Assembly: GCF_905115235.1 (NCBI RefSeq)
Contig: NC_051850.1
Span: 25,235,010-25,299,009 of the forward strand
Length of the DNA: 64,000 nt
From: Hermetia illucens
Lineage: Eukaryota > Arthropoda > Insecta > Diptera > Stratiomyidae
Reading direction: 5' to 3'
The notes under the pieces were generated by a model. The model saw nothing but the letters and a program-made list of their open reading frames with translations, made no database searches and had not been told where the DNA came from. Shown here piece after piece: positions 43,936-55,445 of the stretch. The stretch's first letter is position 1. Each line of letters opens with the position of its first letter. Made by a program: the position numbers and the translations under genes.

Positions 43936-45385
43936 GTCATGCAGGAAAATAAAGATTGGGTGGATTATTTGCAGAATAAGGCGAAGGGTAGTTCCAAGTG
44001 CTGGGTCTACGAACATATATCAGGCACTTGCAAGGAGCAGCACTGAAGCAATTTGTGTTACAAGTGTGGCGAATGCGGGCACAAAGCGAAGACTTGTGAT
44101 TTTGTTCTTCAAGCAAGAGCTACAAAGTCAAGCACTATGGTTCACATCCCTCAAGCAGACATGCATAAGAGTACAACTGTTCACAACCTGATGGGGAAGC
44201 TGGTGTAAGAAAGAAAAGTTGACTTGTTGCTTCTCAGCAAACAGAACCGAGATAGGAGCTCACCATCGTGAATGCTGATATATCTGGCACTACTTCCATC
44301 TGGGTGAGAGACACGGTTAGTTTGCAAGTCCTTTGTGTCAGTGGTTTAACAATGGAAGGCATTGGAAAATTTCACTTGCTAATGTTCGGCAGTCCAATCA
44401 GGAGGAGCATCGGGAAGATCGACGCAGCAAAATTTTTCGAAGCTCTCCTAAGAGGGGTAAATCAGCGACAAGACCTTGGCACAGATAGAAGAACTGCAAC
44501 TGAATCGTTAGTTCTATCAAAAATCGGCCTTATTACCGCAGTTTGTAATGCATCGGCTACCAAAAGAAAACTGCCTCCCGGGCCAGGTATACGCTGGTTA
44601 TTAGACAAGGGGTAACCTCCTCCAAACTACATTTTTTTTCAATATAAGTATATATTTCGGGAGCAACTTACCTCCTTCATCAGTCCAAACTACCTAGCTA
44701 AGCAGCTTTGTACTGATGAAGGAGGTAAGTTGCTCCCGAAATATATATTTACATTGGAGTACTTAGTTACGTTTACTCTTCACTGTAAAGGACCAAGGGG
44801 GGGTGGTCCTGTCCACGAAGGACAAAAAAGCGTCAGGACCGGACGGTATTCCCAATGAACTGTTGAAACTCGTATCTAAATACAAGCCGGACTTGCTACT
44901 CAGCACATTCAATGCATGTTTGGCAGCGGGTGTTTTTCCCTCCCACTTGAAGGTTGCGAGGCTTTTCTGTTCTATTCTGATAAACAAGGGCAAAGGCGAC
45001 CCGCATCGTCCATTCAGTATGTTGGACATAGCGGGAAAGCTGTTTGAGAAGCTCATCAAGCTGGGACTGAGATAATATGTGTTGCGGGAGACTATTTACC
45101 AAAACAATATGGTTTTAGAGCGGGACGATCCAAAATTGTTGCCATTGAGGAAGTGGTCCAAGCGTTAAACCTGGTTAAGGCACACAGTCGGCGATCTGTG
45201 CTGCTTGTGCCCCTCGACGGGGGGACAAAAGTAACATCTACACTTGCACCTTTGGAACGCCTCATACGTAACTACTCCACCCAGGATATTCCACCAAATG
45301 CAGAGCATGAGCTTCGAGGAATGGATGTTTTACGAGAATTCCTGGTCCATGTACTTTCAACTCGGTTGTAACGGTTGACCCTTAG
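43936..45385 (+). mobile_element. R1-like LINE relic (ORF1 zinc knuckles, EN and RT pieces)
   Basis: At 43990-44100 lie two to three CCHC knuckles (KCWVYEHISGTCK, then LCYKCGECGHKAKTC), the end of an R1-type ORF1. From about 44215 follow endonuclease remnants (LLLLSEQNRDRSSPSW-like, DISGTTSIWVRD) and ITAVCNASATKRKL before the RT. At 44800-45070 come RT blocks KKASGPDGIPNELLKLV, LPSHLK-like and INKGKGDPHRPFSMLDIAGKLFEKLI, then NQYGFRAGRS and IEEVVQALNLVKAHSRR to about 45230. The catalytic YADD region is lost. A hammerhead-bearing piece is inserted at 44612-44765. Confidence 0.65.
44649..44753. ncRNA. Back-to-back hammerhead-like motifs 5 and 6
   Basis: Minus copy: CTGATGA at 44683-44677 and GAA at 44658-44656. 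Plus copy: TGTA (44709-44712), CTGATGA (44713-44719), stem II GGAG...CTCC, GAA (44738-44740), a minimal A-T stem III, then TACA (44750-44753) pairing with TGTA. The arms 44651-44684 and 44712-44745 are a perfect 34-bp inverted repeat around a 27-bp spacer. The structure lies within an insertion into the R1-like relic. It matches motif 4 closely and probably stems from inverted Penelope-like terminal repeats. Confidence 0.6.
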
Positions 45386-45549
45386 TAGGAATTTTATAGG
45401 GGTTGTGGTAACGTTCAAGCGGACGAGTGATCTTCGGGCCTCAAATGTGATGTTGCCTTTGAACTCACGTGCCGTACTCTGTAGTTTGGGAGAGATCTGG
45501 TGGGTCTTGCATCCACCAGTATGAATGCTGAACCGTCTTGACTGTCGTT

Positions 45550-47530
45550 ACAAAATCAAACTGTGTCTTAAAAAGACCATGGGACTAAGTTTACACGATA
45601 AGAACTCATCTTGAACCGACAAGTTCAGTCCGTCACTTCCGATTTTTTCGCAAACTGCTGAACTCATTGTTAATTTGGAGAAAAGGTGTGGTCAGTGAAT
45701 CCCTTTTTATATAGCATGTGGCACCATTTTGTGTAAAGTTTAAGGAGTGCTCTCCGAACATGCGAAAGGGGGTGTAAATGTTTTTTGTAGAATACGGTCG
45801 CGTGGGGTATCAAACGAAAGGGATCGATCAGAACCTTTCGAAACTTATTCCTGATAGTGAGTGAAATGAAGAGGAGTGAGGGCTCAAAATGTGAGCCCCA
45901 CAAAAACAAACAGATCTCGTTCTAGGAACCTATTCAGGGAAAGTATTTGAGAAACATTGTATATTTTGGAGTTTTGCAATTTAGAATGGAATTTTCTGCA
46001 TTTCTAACTAAGTGCGAAGAAAAGTTCCCCACATAAAATGGAGTATTCCGATTTCTATTTTGTTCCATTTATTTGCTTACTTGCTCAATTGCAATTAGAA
46101 AATGATAGTCGTTGTAAGATAGTTCTATTATTTAGAATCTCATGTCACTCGTATCATGAATAGACAGATTTTATACGCTCCCATCTTCTTCAGTTTTCAC
46201 TGGTGTTAAATATCACAAACTGAAACATATTTAATGGTGTATTGATTCAAGCGAATGTTCCGCTAAACCGTTTGTGGAGTACTCGTTTTTACGAGACGAA
46301 CGATGGAGATAGAGAGGAAATTTTTACAACACCTCTAACAATGACCAGAACATGCTTCCTATTCCCATTTCAGAAAGGACATCCGTACGGTGGTACACTA
46401 TCTTCGTAAAATATCTTTGACTTGCAAAAGTCAGTCTTGTTATAAACCACTGGTCATTTTTAGAGTGAGTTTGGTTGCCAGTCTTTTACATGAAAAGACG
46501 AAAAAGGCATATTGGGATAATCAAAGCACAAAAAGTAATAAAAACTTGTGGAAATTTGGAGTCGGGGTTGTACGAAAGGTCTCTACACGTTCCTTGAGGA
46601 AAGTCAAGAATTTTATTAGACACCAGAGATGAGTAGGCGATGCATGTAATATCACAAAAGTGATGCCTCCTTAAAGTGTAACATTACATTACCATCAACG
46701 ACCACAATGCAAACATTTCAATATCACCTAACATTACTGCATTACATAACATTACCCCATTACCTAACTTCATCGCATTACTTAACATCACTGCTTTACC
46801 TAACATCATCAAGGCATTACCAAAGTGATGGTGATATTACTTCTGTGATCGGTAATGTTTTGTAATAAGATATCATGATGCTTTGTTCTTTGTATGTGAA
46901 AATAGTATATGTACTATCTAATATCTTATATGCGATCTTCTGTTTTTTTTCTTGTTTTGCATAAAACACATATTCTTCATTGTTGATTATTTGGCACCGA
47001 CTTTACGCTATGAATGTAATATTATAAATGCAGGACAGGTTACTCTAGTGGTAATATCGGTTGCCATATTAATGTTGTTGTAACATCATATGTGATATTA
47101 CTTTGCACAACTTTTTAATATCACTTTTTTTAAGTGATATGATATCATATTGATGATAACTACCTTATAAAGTAACGTTTCGTGAACCTCTATTAGACAC
47201 AGCTAGCTCATTCTAATAAAAGCATCCCCGCATTCTAATAAAAGCATCCTCGCATGTTGCGCCCTCTCAACTGCGTACAGACATATGTAGCCAATTGAGC
47301 AAACTACGTGGCACCATCTCTATTTTAGGACGGTTTCTTATATTTACTAGATTTAGCAGCATATTCTAATCTTCTTAGAATCGTGTAATGTAAACTTAGA
47401 TTTTAATGAAACATTTAATGTGAAGTTCTTTATTTCCGAAATTTTGAAAACGTGGTTGAAAATCGTCTGATGACCGAACAGTTTTTCTCCACACATACAC
47501 GCAGGTAGTTCAGTTTTCAAAGTTGGAGTT
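45550..47530 (+). repeat. Segmental duplication block, unit 2 (upstream of paralogue G)
   Basis: Counterpart of 40300-42080. It includes a minus-oriented piece of the unnamed repeat family (45.69-45.93 kb), the ACGAGACGAACGATGG block (46.29 kb), a CATTAC array (46.67-46.86 kb) and the AAGTGATATGATATCATATT block (47.13 kb). The open frames in it are short and not shared between the units, so they are not genes. Confidence 0.7.
46670..46860 (+). repeat. Degenerate CATTAC tandem array 2
   Basis: Same ACATTACC...TTACCTAAC units as array 1, followed by a GTAATG-rich complementary stretch (46845-46865). Confidence 0.6.
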
Positions 47531-48103
47531 GAAAACACAATGAGGAAGTGTGAAAAAACACAATGTGGATATGTAAAAAAAAGAAAATTTGAACTAAATT
47601 TTTTTCCTTAAACTCTCACTCTGGTTGTCTTGATGAATAAGAGAGGAAAATAGAAGACGTTGTTCTGATTAACAATTGAGAAAACTTGAGAGACTATGCA
47701 AATTTCGAAACTGAAAACAATAAAATTATGCAAAACTAATAAAAGCCAAGCCAGCAAATCATTATAAATGACATCATTGACTGATAAGTTAATAAAACCA
47801 AATCCAAATATTCAATCATTTAACGGATTAGAAAAGCGAAACTGGATAACAGGGGAGTAACGGCGAATTTCTTTATTGATAGCTAATTTAAATCAACTCA
47901 ATTTGAAAACTAAAGGAGAAGATACGATTTTTTCACTACTTAGTTTTATAGTTTATAAACTTTTCCCTGGATATATAATCCTTACTATCGATTCTATCTG
48001 CATGATGAAATCTCCCTACTTTAAGCATCACTATACCACTTTCTCAACAACCAAGCTTTAGTTTTAATTGATTGTAATTCGAGCACCGCGTACGCAAATT
48101 CGC

Positions 48104-48173
48104 AACCGGTTACGCTAAATCAGTATAAGAACTTTTGTATAAATAGTGCGAGATTTAAATAGATGGTATCAGT
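48104..48173 (+). promoter_or_regulatory. Core promoter of paralogue G
   Basis: AACCGGTT (48104-48111), TATAAATA (48138-48145) and TCAGT (48169-48173), with +1 A at 48171. The sequence is almost identical to the F promoter. Confidence 0.78.
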
Positions 48174-48215
48174 TCTATTTCACTTCGAAAGAAAAGACTT
48201 ACAAACTCCATCAAA

Positions 48216-48623
48216 ATGGTAAGGACTTCCAAGGAGATATTAGGAGCTACATTACTAAACTAAACAATTTTTTTTTTTCAGAAATTCGTAATTTTGAGCC
48301 TTGCTCTTATCGCCGCTGCCTCAGCTACCCCAATTGCTACACTCGCCGCTGGTCCAGCTCTTGGTGGAATTTTGGCTCCCGGAATTGCCAGTCCACTTCT
48401 TGGTGCATCAATTGCTGCTCCACTTGGTGCCACCATTGGTGCTCCTCTTCTAGCTCCACGACTTGCTGCTGCTCCAATTGCTCCACTTTCAGCTGGAATT
48501 GCTCCAATCGGACTTAGCTCTGGTCTCCTCGGTCAAAATATTATTGCTGCTCCAGGTTTGGCTTCATTGCCTCTTGGACTTAATGGCTTGGGAGCTCCTC
48601 TTCTTTTGAAGAAACGTGCTTAA
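48216..48623 (+). CDS. Paralogue G: small secreted Ala/Pro/Leu-rich protein
   Basis: ATG (48216-48218), intron 48219-48281, exon 2 48282-48623, about 114 residues. The product is like E apart from one residue in the signal peptide. At the DNA level exon 2 is nearly identical to E, except for six synonymous differences packed into 48509-48530, which suggests gene conversion from another copy. AATAAA is at 48667-48672. Confidence 0.88.
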
Positions 48624-48679
48624 AATGTTTATTATTTTAGGAAATAAGGACTAGGTATCATGGTAAAATAAATCAAATC

Positions 48680-50350
48680 CCAATTGAAACAATATTTTTG
48701 TAGTGCTAATTAGAACTTAAATAGGGTGGTAATCTAAATTCAGCATTTACCTCTTGGGTACACTGTTATCATCTTATGGATAGAAACGAAGTGTTCTCAT
48801 AGTATCCTTTAACTCTAGGGTTGAACATAGTCAAGTATAGTAAAAATGCAATACATTTATTTTAAACTCGGGAAGAGAGAAAAACTTGTTAGGGCACATG
48901 ATCCTATTGTTTAATTGAAAAGAACTCCAAGTGTTAACTTTACTTTGGGTTGGGTGAAAGACGGTAGTAAATATTGCAAATGCCTGATGATACTCATTAC
49001 TGAAAATAGCTCTGCATAAAGGCGGTGGGCACTTCCTTCACAACCCTTACAGAAGCCAGCGGGGAGAAACGGACGGGAAAGTCTTCAGCGACTTTGCCTC
49101 TCAGTAAAACCATAGTTTAAGGCAGCTTCGGGCCCATACTACGATCTCAGGCACTGCGATTTCCATCGCAGTAGGGTCACCAAAATGTGGATATAGGAGA
49201 AAATGGGTTCAATAATGCGGAAAGCAATAGCACAATCATAACCCGAATAGAATATTTGGGCAATACCAAAACTTAGAGCACTCAAAAGGTGCGTAAAGTG
49301 TCGTACGCACCTCCTCCTATAGCTTTTCCATCCAATTCAACTATATAGAACCGTCTGTAGAATTTGGAAGTCCAATATTGGTGGATGTATACTCCTCCTC
49401 ACGTTTACACCCAGGTGACAAAATGGCGGCAATGTTTGTCCACTAGGATATATTGCATATCAGTCGACAATGAATGAGGAAAGAAGAAATTTTTACCCAT
49501 TAGAAGTTTGTGCCTAGACTTTTTCAGGCCTGTCGTGAGGATAGTAATGTTACTAAATGAAATCTTAATTTAGTGAGACCACTTTGGTTTCGCGATTACG
49601 ATTGATTGTTAAGAGCATATCTACCTACGAACGAAAGATATGGATTGCCTGGTCGGTGAAGAAGTTAAGAGCCCATCTTCTTCTAACGAGAAAACCATAA
49701 ACATGAAAAAGACAAAAAGCCGAAGAATATGCTTGCCTGACTGAATCTTGGATTGCCTTTTTCACAAGCTTCTTAGATATTAACTTTTTGTCAGGCGTAG
49801 AAAAACTATCAAATGCCCACCTACGATTTCCATAAATTCAGAAAATTTTACTTGGATTTTAACCAGCCATCGTCGGTGGTTGCAACATTTGAAACATCAA
49901 ATATGGTCGCTAGATTTCATCCCTCAACAGCCCAGTTGTAGTAGTTCGGAAGAGTTAGAAAACGACAAACAAATGACGATTATAGATTTAAACTTCTTAT
50001 CTAGATGTACGTAAAAAAGAGGGTTGATATCGGTCTTAATAGGGATTCCTACTCGTAATCACATAACTCTCTATAAATTATCCTTTAAATTGTACTCGAA
50101 AAGTCACCGTCACTGACATTCCTAAGTCTCTTTCTACGCTTTAATTGTGTACAGATTAGATACTTGACGGATGTTGATTAGAAGGTGCAAATATTATAAG
50201 ATTTTTCAGGAACGAAAATGTGTACTGACCTGTTATTTTATCCTCAACTGTTTCCAGTGCTGCATCAAAATTGGTTACTCAGGGATGAAGGACACATTGT
50301 TCCTTTAGGCATTGGTGTTAGATATATTGCCACGCTAGCGCACAGTTAGA
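48680..50350. other. No gene recognised
   Basis: No supported reading frame, LINE or LTR motif is found. A perfect small hairpin, ACTGCGAT (49153-49160) with ATCGCAGT (49165-49172), lies in a locally G-C-richer stretch (49020-49180) with no known RNA fold. The rest is A-T-rich and unique as far as can be judged here. Confidence 0.3.
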
Positions 50351-50354
50351 CGTA

Positions 50355-51367
50355 TTAGGCTGTTGCACATGAAATTACCGTTTTGGCAATCAAGTGAAGT
50401 TAGTTGCGATTTTCCTGTATTAAACCACCACCAGTTGGCGCTGTTGGTGTCGGATAATGAAGTATAAATACTCCTACATTTAATCAAGGAGTCATTTTAG
50501 TTTTGACCATCGTTGTGGAAACAGTGAACAAAAAGGAAAAAAAAAGGATAAAAAAGAGCCAAGAACGTATATTTTTTCTGTATGAGCTCAAACTCGGTCA
50601 TAAAGCAGTGGAGGTGACCAGGAACATTAACAGCGCATTTGGAGCTGATACGGTAAGCGAACGAACCACATGGCACATTGCAGTTCTTTACTCTCCTGCA
50701 ACAGAAGCGATTTTTACAAAGAATAGTGACATGTGCTGAAAAGTGGATATTATACGACAATCGTCGCCGATCAGCACAATGGCTAGATGCTGATGAGCCA
50801 TCGAAGCATATGCCGAAACCGAGCCTCCATTCGAAGAAGGTAATGGTGACTGTTTGGTGGTCTACAGCTGGAGTTATCCACTATTCTTTTTTGGCACCTG
50901 GAGAAACGATAAATGCACAAAAATACTTTGCCCAACTCGAGAGAATGCACCACAAATTGAGTATTCACCGGCCGAGATTAGTCAACAGAGAGGGTGTGAT
51001 ACTCCTTCACGACAATGCACGACCTAATGTTTCCAGAGCAACGGTTCAAAAGTTGAACGAATTGCAGAATGAGACTCTGCCTCATCCACCATACTCACCG
51101 GACCTTTCGCCAATCGACTATCACTTTTTTAAACATTTGGATCATTTTTTGGCCGAAAAACAATTTAGGAATGAAGAGGCTGTCAAAATTGCCTTCAACG
51201 AATTTATCAACCTCCGACAATTGGACTTCTATGAAACTGGCATACATGCTCTTGAATCTCACTGGGGAAGTGCTTTGAATCGACTGGCACCTATTTTGAT
51301 TGAATAAATAAATTTTTGTAAGCTTTACAGTCGTTTGAAATTTGCCATTTCATTTGCAACAACATAA
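50355..51367 (+). mobile_element. Mariner (cecropia/Hsmar1-like) DNA transposon, internally deleted
   Basis: Terminal inverted repeats start TTAGGCTGTTGCACATGAAA on the left (50355) and TTATGTTGTTGCAAATGAAA read inward from the right (51367). TA dinucleotides flank both ends (50353-50354 and 51368-51369), as for all Tc1/mariner insertions. At about 1.01 kb it is shorter than the usual 1.3 kb because part of the transposase gene is missing. Confidence 0.85.
50503..51307 (+). pseudogene. Mariner transposase, broken
   Basis: The N-terminal piece (50563-50670) IFFLYELKLGHKAVEVTRN, then INSAFGADTVSERT is the first helix-turn-helix. About 300 bp of the gene (second helix-turn-helix and linker) are then missing, and from 50678 another frame runs 209 codons to 51307. 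That frame has TCAEKWILYDNRRRSAQWLD, VMVTVWWSTAGVIHYSFL, LLHDNARPNV and YSPDLSPIDYHFFKHLD. The second and third catalytic aspartates keep the D34D spacing, but the first (usual TCDEKW) is Ala, so even this part would be inactive. It is similar in style to the human SETMAR transposase domain but is not a host gene. Confidence 0.85.
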
Positions 51368-51369
51368 TA

Positions 51370-52475
51370 TTTTGTCTAAGTGGACTGAACTAGACCGTTT
51401 AGAAATTTTTATTTGTGTGGGATGCTTAAACAGTCGAAGGTGTCAGGTGTGTTATCCTTCGTGGATACAGAAACGCAGCCTGGGCCTTTTCGCTGTTTTT
51501 TTTTTTTGTTTCCATCTAAATGAGATAGTAGTAGTGGGGAGGCAAAAACACTATGGTGAACAGAAAAACTTGCGAGTCGAATGAACTCAATTATGATCAA
51601 GTCGGTCATGAATTCGAGAAAGAATTTTTGACAGCAAAAATGAGAACAGCAGCAGCAGCAATCACCAGCGACTTTAACATCAGCGCCGGAAATTTTTGAA
51701 ATTTTCACCGTTTAATGCTTTGACTATTACGGAAATCATTGAGGACCGGGAGATGTTTCACTTCAGCTGGTATAGACATAAATTGGAGTCTAAATTCGGA
51801 AAGAAGATCAAATGCTGAATGGTGGAAACTTTTTAAAGCATGTCTCTGCGATGTGGACGATTTAAAACGATTGAAGGTGTTTATCAATTAATATTAAAAA
51901 AAAAATATTTTCTAGAGTGAATTCTTTGCAAGTTCCTCAAAAAGTGCATGGTAGCACGGATACCATCATTTTGGTGTAGGAACCCGTAACCATAGTTTTT
52001 CCTGCACAAAAGCGCCATTCGCTTTACCCTGAGTTACAGTGGACGCCACAGAGTTCAATCATGTGTTTGCCGCGGTAGGAGACAATTGAGCTTGTCTCTA
52101 GTCTACTTTAGACTGCTATTACAAAAAGCTAAAGGAATAGCTCATAAAGCACTTGTAAGTAAGTGAGACAGCCAAACATAATCACTTACTGACAGTGCTT
52201 AAGCTCGGTGAGCGTGCGCCGAGCAGTTAGGTGATGACAAATTCGACACCAAACTGCTACAATCTTCACACATAGGCTAGCCTGATATGTGCGGATCCAG
52301 GGTCTCTGGGCACTATGGCCACCATCGAACATAAAATCCATTAAGTCGACACGCGGCCCGTGGTTGATGAATGTTTCATGACACGTAAATCCAGGAAATT
52401 CAATTTCAGAAGACGGTGACAGCGCTAAAAGCCATCGTTTCTAAATTGATAGAGACGATAAGAGACGAGAATTGA
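51370..52475. other. No gene recognised
   Basis: Several open frames of 60-100 codons, but no domain. The Cys run in a minus-strand frame near 51640 is only a GCAGCAGCAGCA triplet run (51646-51660) read backwards. Confidence 0.35.
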
Positions 52476-52479
52476 TAGA

Positions 52480-54770
52480 AATTAAATCACGGTCTAAGTT
52501 CGACTACCAAAAGAACGATCGGTTAGTAAACCTTAGGCTTAAACCGCGTCGTGCTATTACCACTAAAGGTTCGCCTAAAAGGCCACAAAATGTACCAACG
52601 GCTGCACTTTATTTTGAAAAGAAAAATTGTCGGGAGCTTGTCCGACAGCTACACGAAATGCAGTACCACTTCGCACCATAAACTATAAACTCTTGAGGCG
52701 GTTACTACCTTTCAGGTGCAAGCGCTGAAGTATCGGTTTTTCGACCGTCCAGAAATCATAATTAATCGAAATTATTAAAACTCGCAGTCTTAATCAACCC
52801 GCAGGTATGGCTACAGGCAAATGGACGTGCCTACAATACTTCGCCCAGCGTTACTTTTTTGGCGCTTCATTATCCCGGACATCAGCTTTCTCATTTTAGG
52901 CGGAGATTGCCTCTACCACTATGGATTGCTGGCGGATCTACCCAACAGATTACTCATTGACCTTACAACTACAGGAGAGATATCTTTATACGCCTCACAC
53001 TCTTTCAACTGTTTTTTTTTGAGATATCGCAATATTATTACCATACTCTCTCTAATCTTTCGTAGCCCGTTGAGCACGATGTTCAACATCGCACGAACAC
53101 GAACGCTCCCCTATCTTTTCTAAGGTGCGTCCATTATCACCGCCGAAGTCTCCAGTTGGGCGAAAAGTGGCGAAGAACTTCTCAAGAAAAATGTTTGCTT
53201 CAGGCAGCTGTTGGTCTTCGCCAGTTAATAGGGTCCCTAAACCAAATTGCGATTGGAGATTGTGTGTCGATTACAGACGTCTGATGTTTGGACAATTCCT
53301 GACCAATTCGCAATTTCGCCCACGATTTTGTGCATTATATCGCAATCCGACGTATTATTTCAACCTTAGACTTAGTCAAGGCATATCATCAAATTCTTGT
53401 AGCTTGCGAAGACATTCCAAATATGACAATATGCACATGCACCGTGCAATGCGACACAAACTTTTCCGAGATTCATCCACTTTGCGCTGCGAAACATCCA
53501 CTTTTGTTTCGTATATTTGCATGATGTTGTTCCTCCGATTTCCAGTGCTTAGAGCACCTCGAGTCCATTTTTCAATATCTCCTTGAGGCCGTTCTAGTAC
53601 TCAATGTTGAGAGAAAGAAATTCTTACAATTCAAGTTATCCAACCGGACCTAGTCAGTGCAGTGCGAGATCAAAGACTCTCGTTTGATTACGTGGTCCCC
53701 AGAGGCTGTCCGGACGCTTGAGACCGCTAAGCAAGAAAAATTGAAAGCCATACTTCTGGCATTCCCTTAACAATATGCACCCTTAGCTGGATTCATCGAT
53801 GCCTCAAACATGGTTGTAGGTGCTTCTCTTCACCAAAAGGTGAACGAAATCTACCTGCCGTTGAGCTCCTTTTCTAAACAGCTGAACCCCGTTCAACGGA
53901 ATTATAGCACTTACGATCGTGAGTTATTAGTCGCATACCTCATAATTAAATACTTCCAGTGTTTCACAGTGTTCACGGACCATGAACCAATCACTTTCGC
54001 TTTTAAACAAAAATCCGATAAAACTCCAACCTCGATACTTGAGCTTTATCAGCCAGTTCACTTCCGACATTCAACACACGTATGACATAACGTAACTGCT
54101 AACACTTTGTCGCCTGTTGCAGAGGTCAAGATCCCCGCTACCGTCGATGTTTCAACAATCGCGGAGGCGCAGAAGGACAGCGCAATTGTTCAAAGTCTTA
54201 GAACCATCTCAAAATGAACATTTAATGTAGTTGGCTCATCGTCCAGCATATACCGGTGGACCTTAGACAAGGGAACGAGTATATATTGCCGCATACAGGA
54301 CTGGAAAACATGTGAGGTTTGCTAAGGGTTTCTACACAATCCATCTCGATTTAATTGGCCCTTTCTTTGCAAGACTTGCACGGCCCTCTGTCGAAACTGA
54401 ATTCCAGTCGTTATTGTACTGGCACTTTTAATCACCGACAGGGAATGCGGTTTGGGTCTTCCCTTTTCTCGGAGTTGGGTTAACTCCTTAGCTTCAAACG
54501 AAACCGGTTCACCGCGTACCACTCGTTGTGCAATGGGATACTTGACAGGTAGCACAGGACGCTGAAGGCTGCTATAGTAGCTCAAAGCTACCTTGTTTCG
54601 TCGTACGTCTATTTGACTTCCAGACAACCAATCACAAGCAATTTGCTGCAAGTCCCTCGGATAGCTCCCCAGCGACCTTATACTCGACATTGGGTGGGAA
54701 ATTACCACCACCGATTTTCTGCATCTGCTCAAGAACGCAACAATAAACCCTGCGCGAACACTCCTGCAGA
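52480..54770 (+). mobile_element. Ty3/Gypsy fossil, CsRn1-like clade (copy 2)
   Basis: Parts seen in order are a gag-end/protease-like region (about 52.5-53.0 kb), reverse transcriptase pieces (about 53.1-53.6 kb), RNase H (about 53.75-54.1 kb) and a remnant that may include integrase or downstream sequence (to about 54.77 kb). It is old and broken, with many breaks and some missing segments. No terminal repeats are recognised. It is the same clade as the fossil at 38.0-40.4 kb but clearly a separate insertion. Confidence 0.65.
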
Positions 54771-54779
54771 AACACCGTG

Positions 54780-55445
54780 AGATGCACGATGCATTGCATT
54801 TCTAGATCTACACAAAACTTTTGATCGTATACAAAACGAACTCATCTCGTATGCTCAATGACAATACCTAGCACCAGAAGAAATCGTGGTGAGTTAAATT
54901 GTTCTAAACTGCCTTGTATCTCTGTCGGAGATCATGAAGAAAACACCCTCCCATCTTCCCTCTTTCTTCTTCTTAAGGACACAGTTGCACGAGACATCCT
55001 ACGTGCAGCGTCCGATACACTGCTTTATTCAGGCAATGTTAATCTCGAGCTATTTGTCTAAAGTCTGCTTTATCCAACACAGTCTCAAATTGAATCTGAA
55101 TAAAACAGAATTTGGTCGACCGATCCCCAAGAAACAGGCACTACTATTGTCAGTAGCAGTGATCTTCCTAGATCTGAGCGATTTAAATATCTTGGGTGAA
55201 TGCTATCAGTCCCTGGATGAAGTGACGTTCCACAACTGGTGTTCTTCGTGATCGACGTACCAATGAACGTCTCAAAACTAAAACTGACTAAGGTGTCGTC
55301 CATGGTTCTGAGTGTAGGCCGACTATAAAAAACAATGAACGGCGTCTTGCGGTAATGAAGACGAAGATGTTGCGTTGGGCTAATGACATAACACATATTG
55401 GTCAGATCCGAAATGAGGATATCCGCGGTCAACATAGAGCTCGAT
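54780..55445 (+). mobile_element. RTE-type LINE 3' fragment 3
   Basis: It reads LHFLDLHKTFDRIQNELISYA (RT block 3), then TVARDILRAASDTLLYSGNVNLE (where YADDV-type residues are expected), LKLNLNKTEF, and from 55330 RLAVMKTKMLRWAN...IRNEDIRGQH. Intermediate segments are missing. Same family b as 14.52 and 42.08 kb. Confidence 0.65.

Noticed and set aside
44268-44615. Independent host gene of 115 codons
   Set aside because: The frame consists of decayed R1-like LINE endonuclease sequence between zinc knuckles and RT of the same relic.
50678-51307. SETMAR-like host gene
   Set aside because: No SET domain or introns; flanked by mariner inverted repeats and TA duplications.
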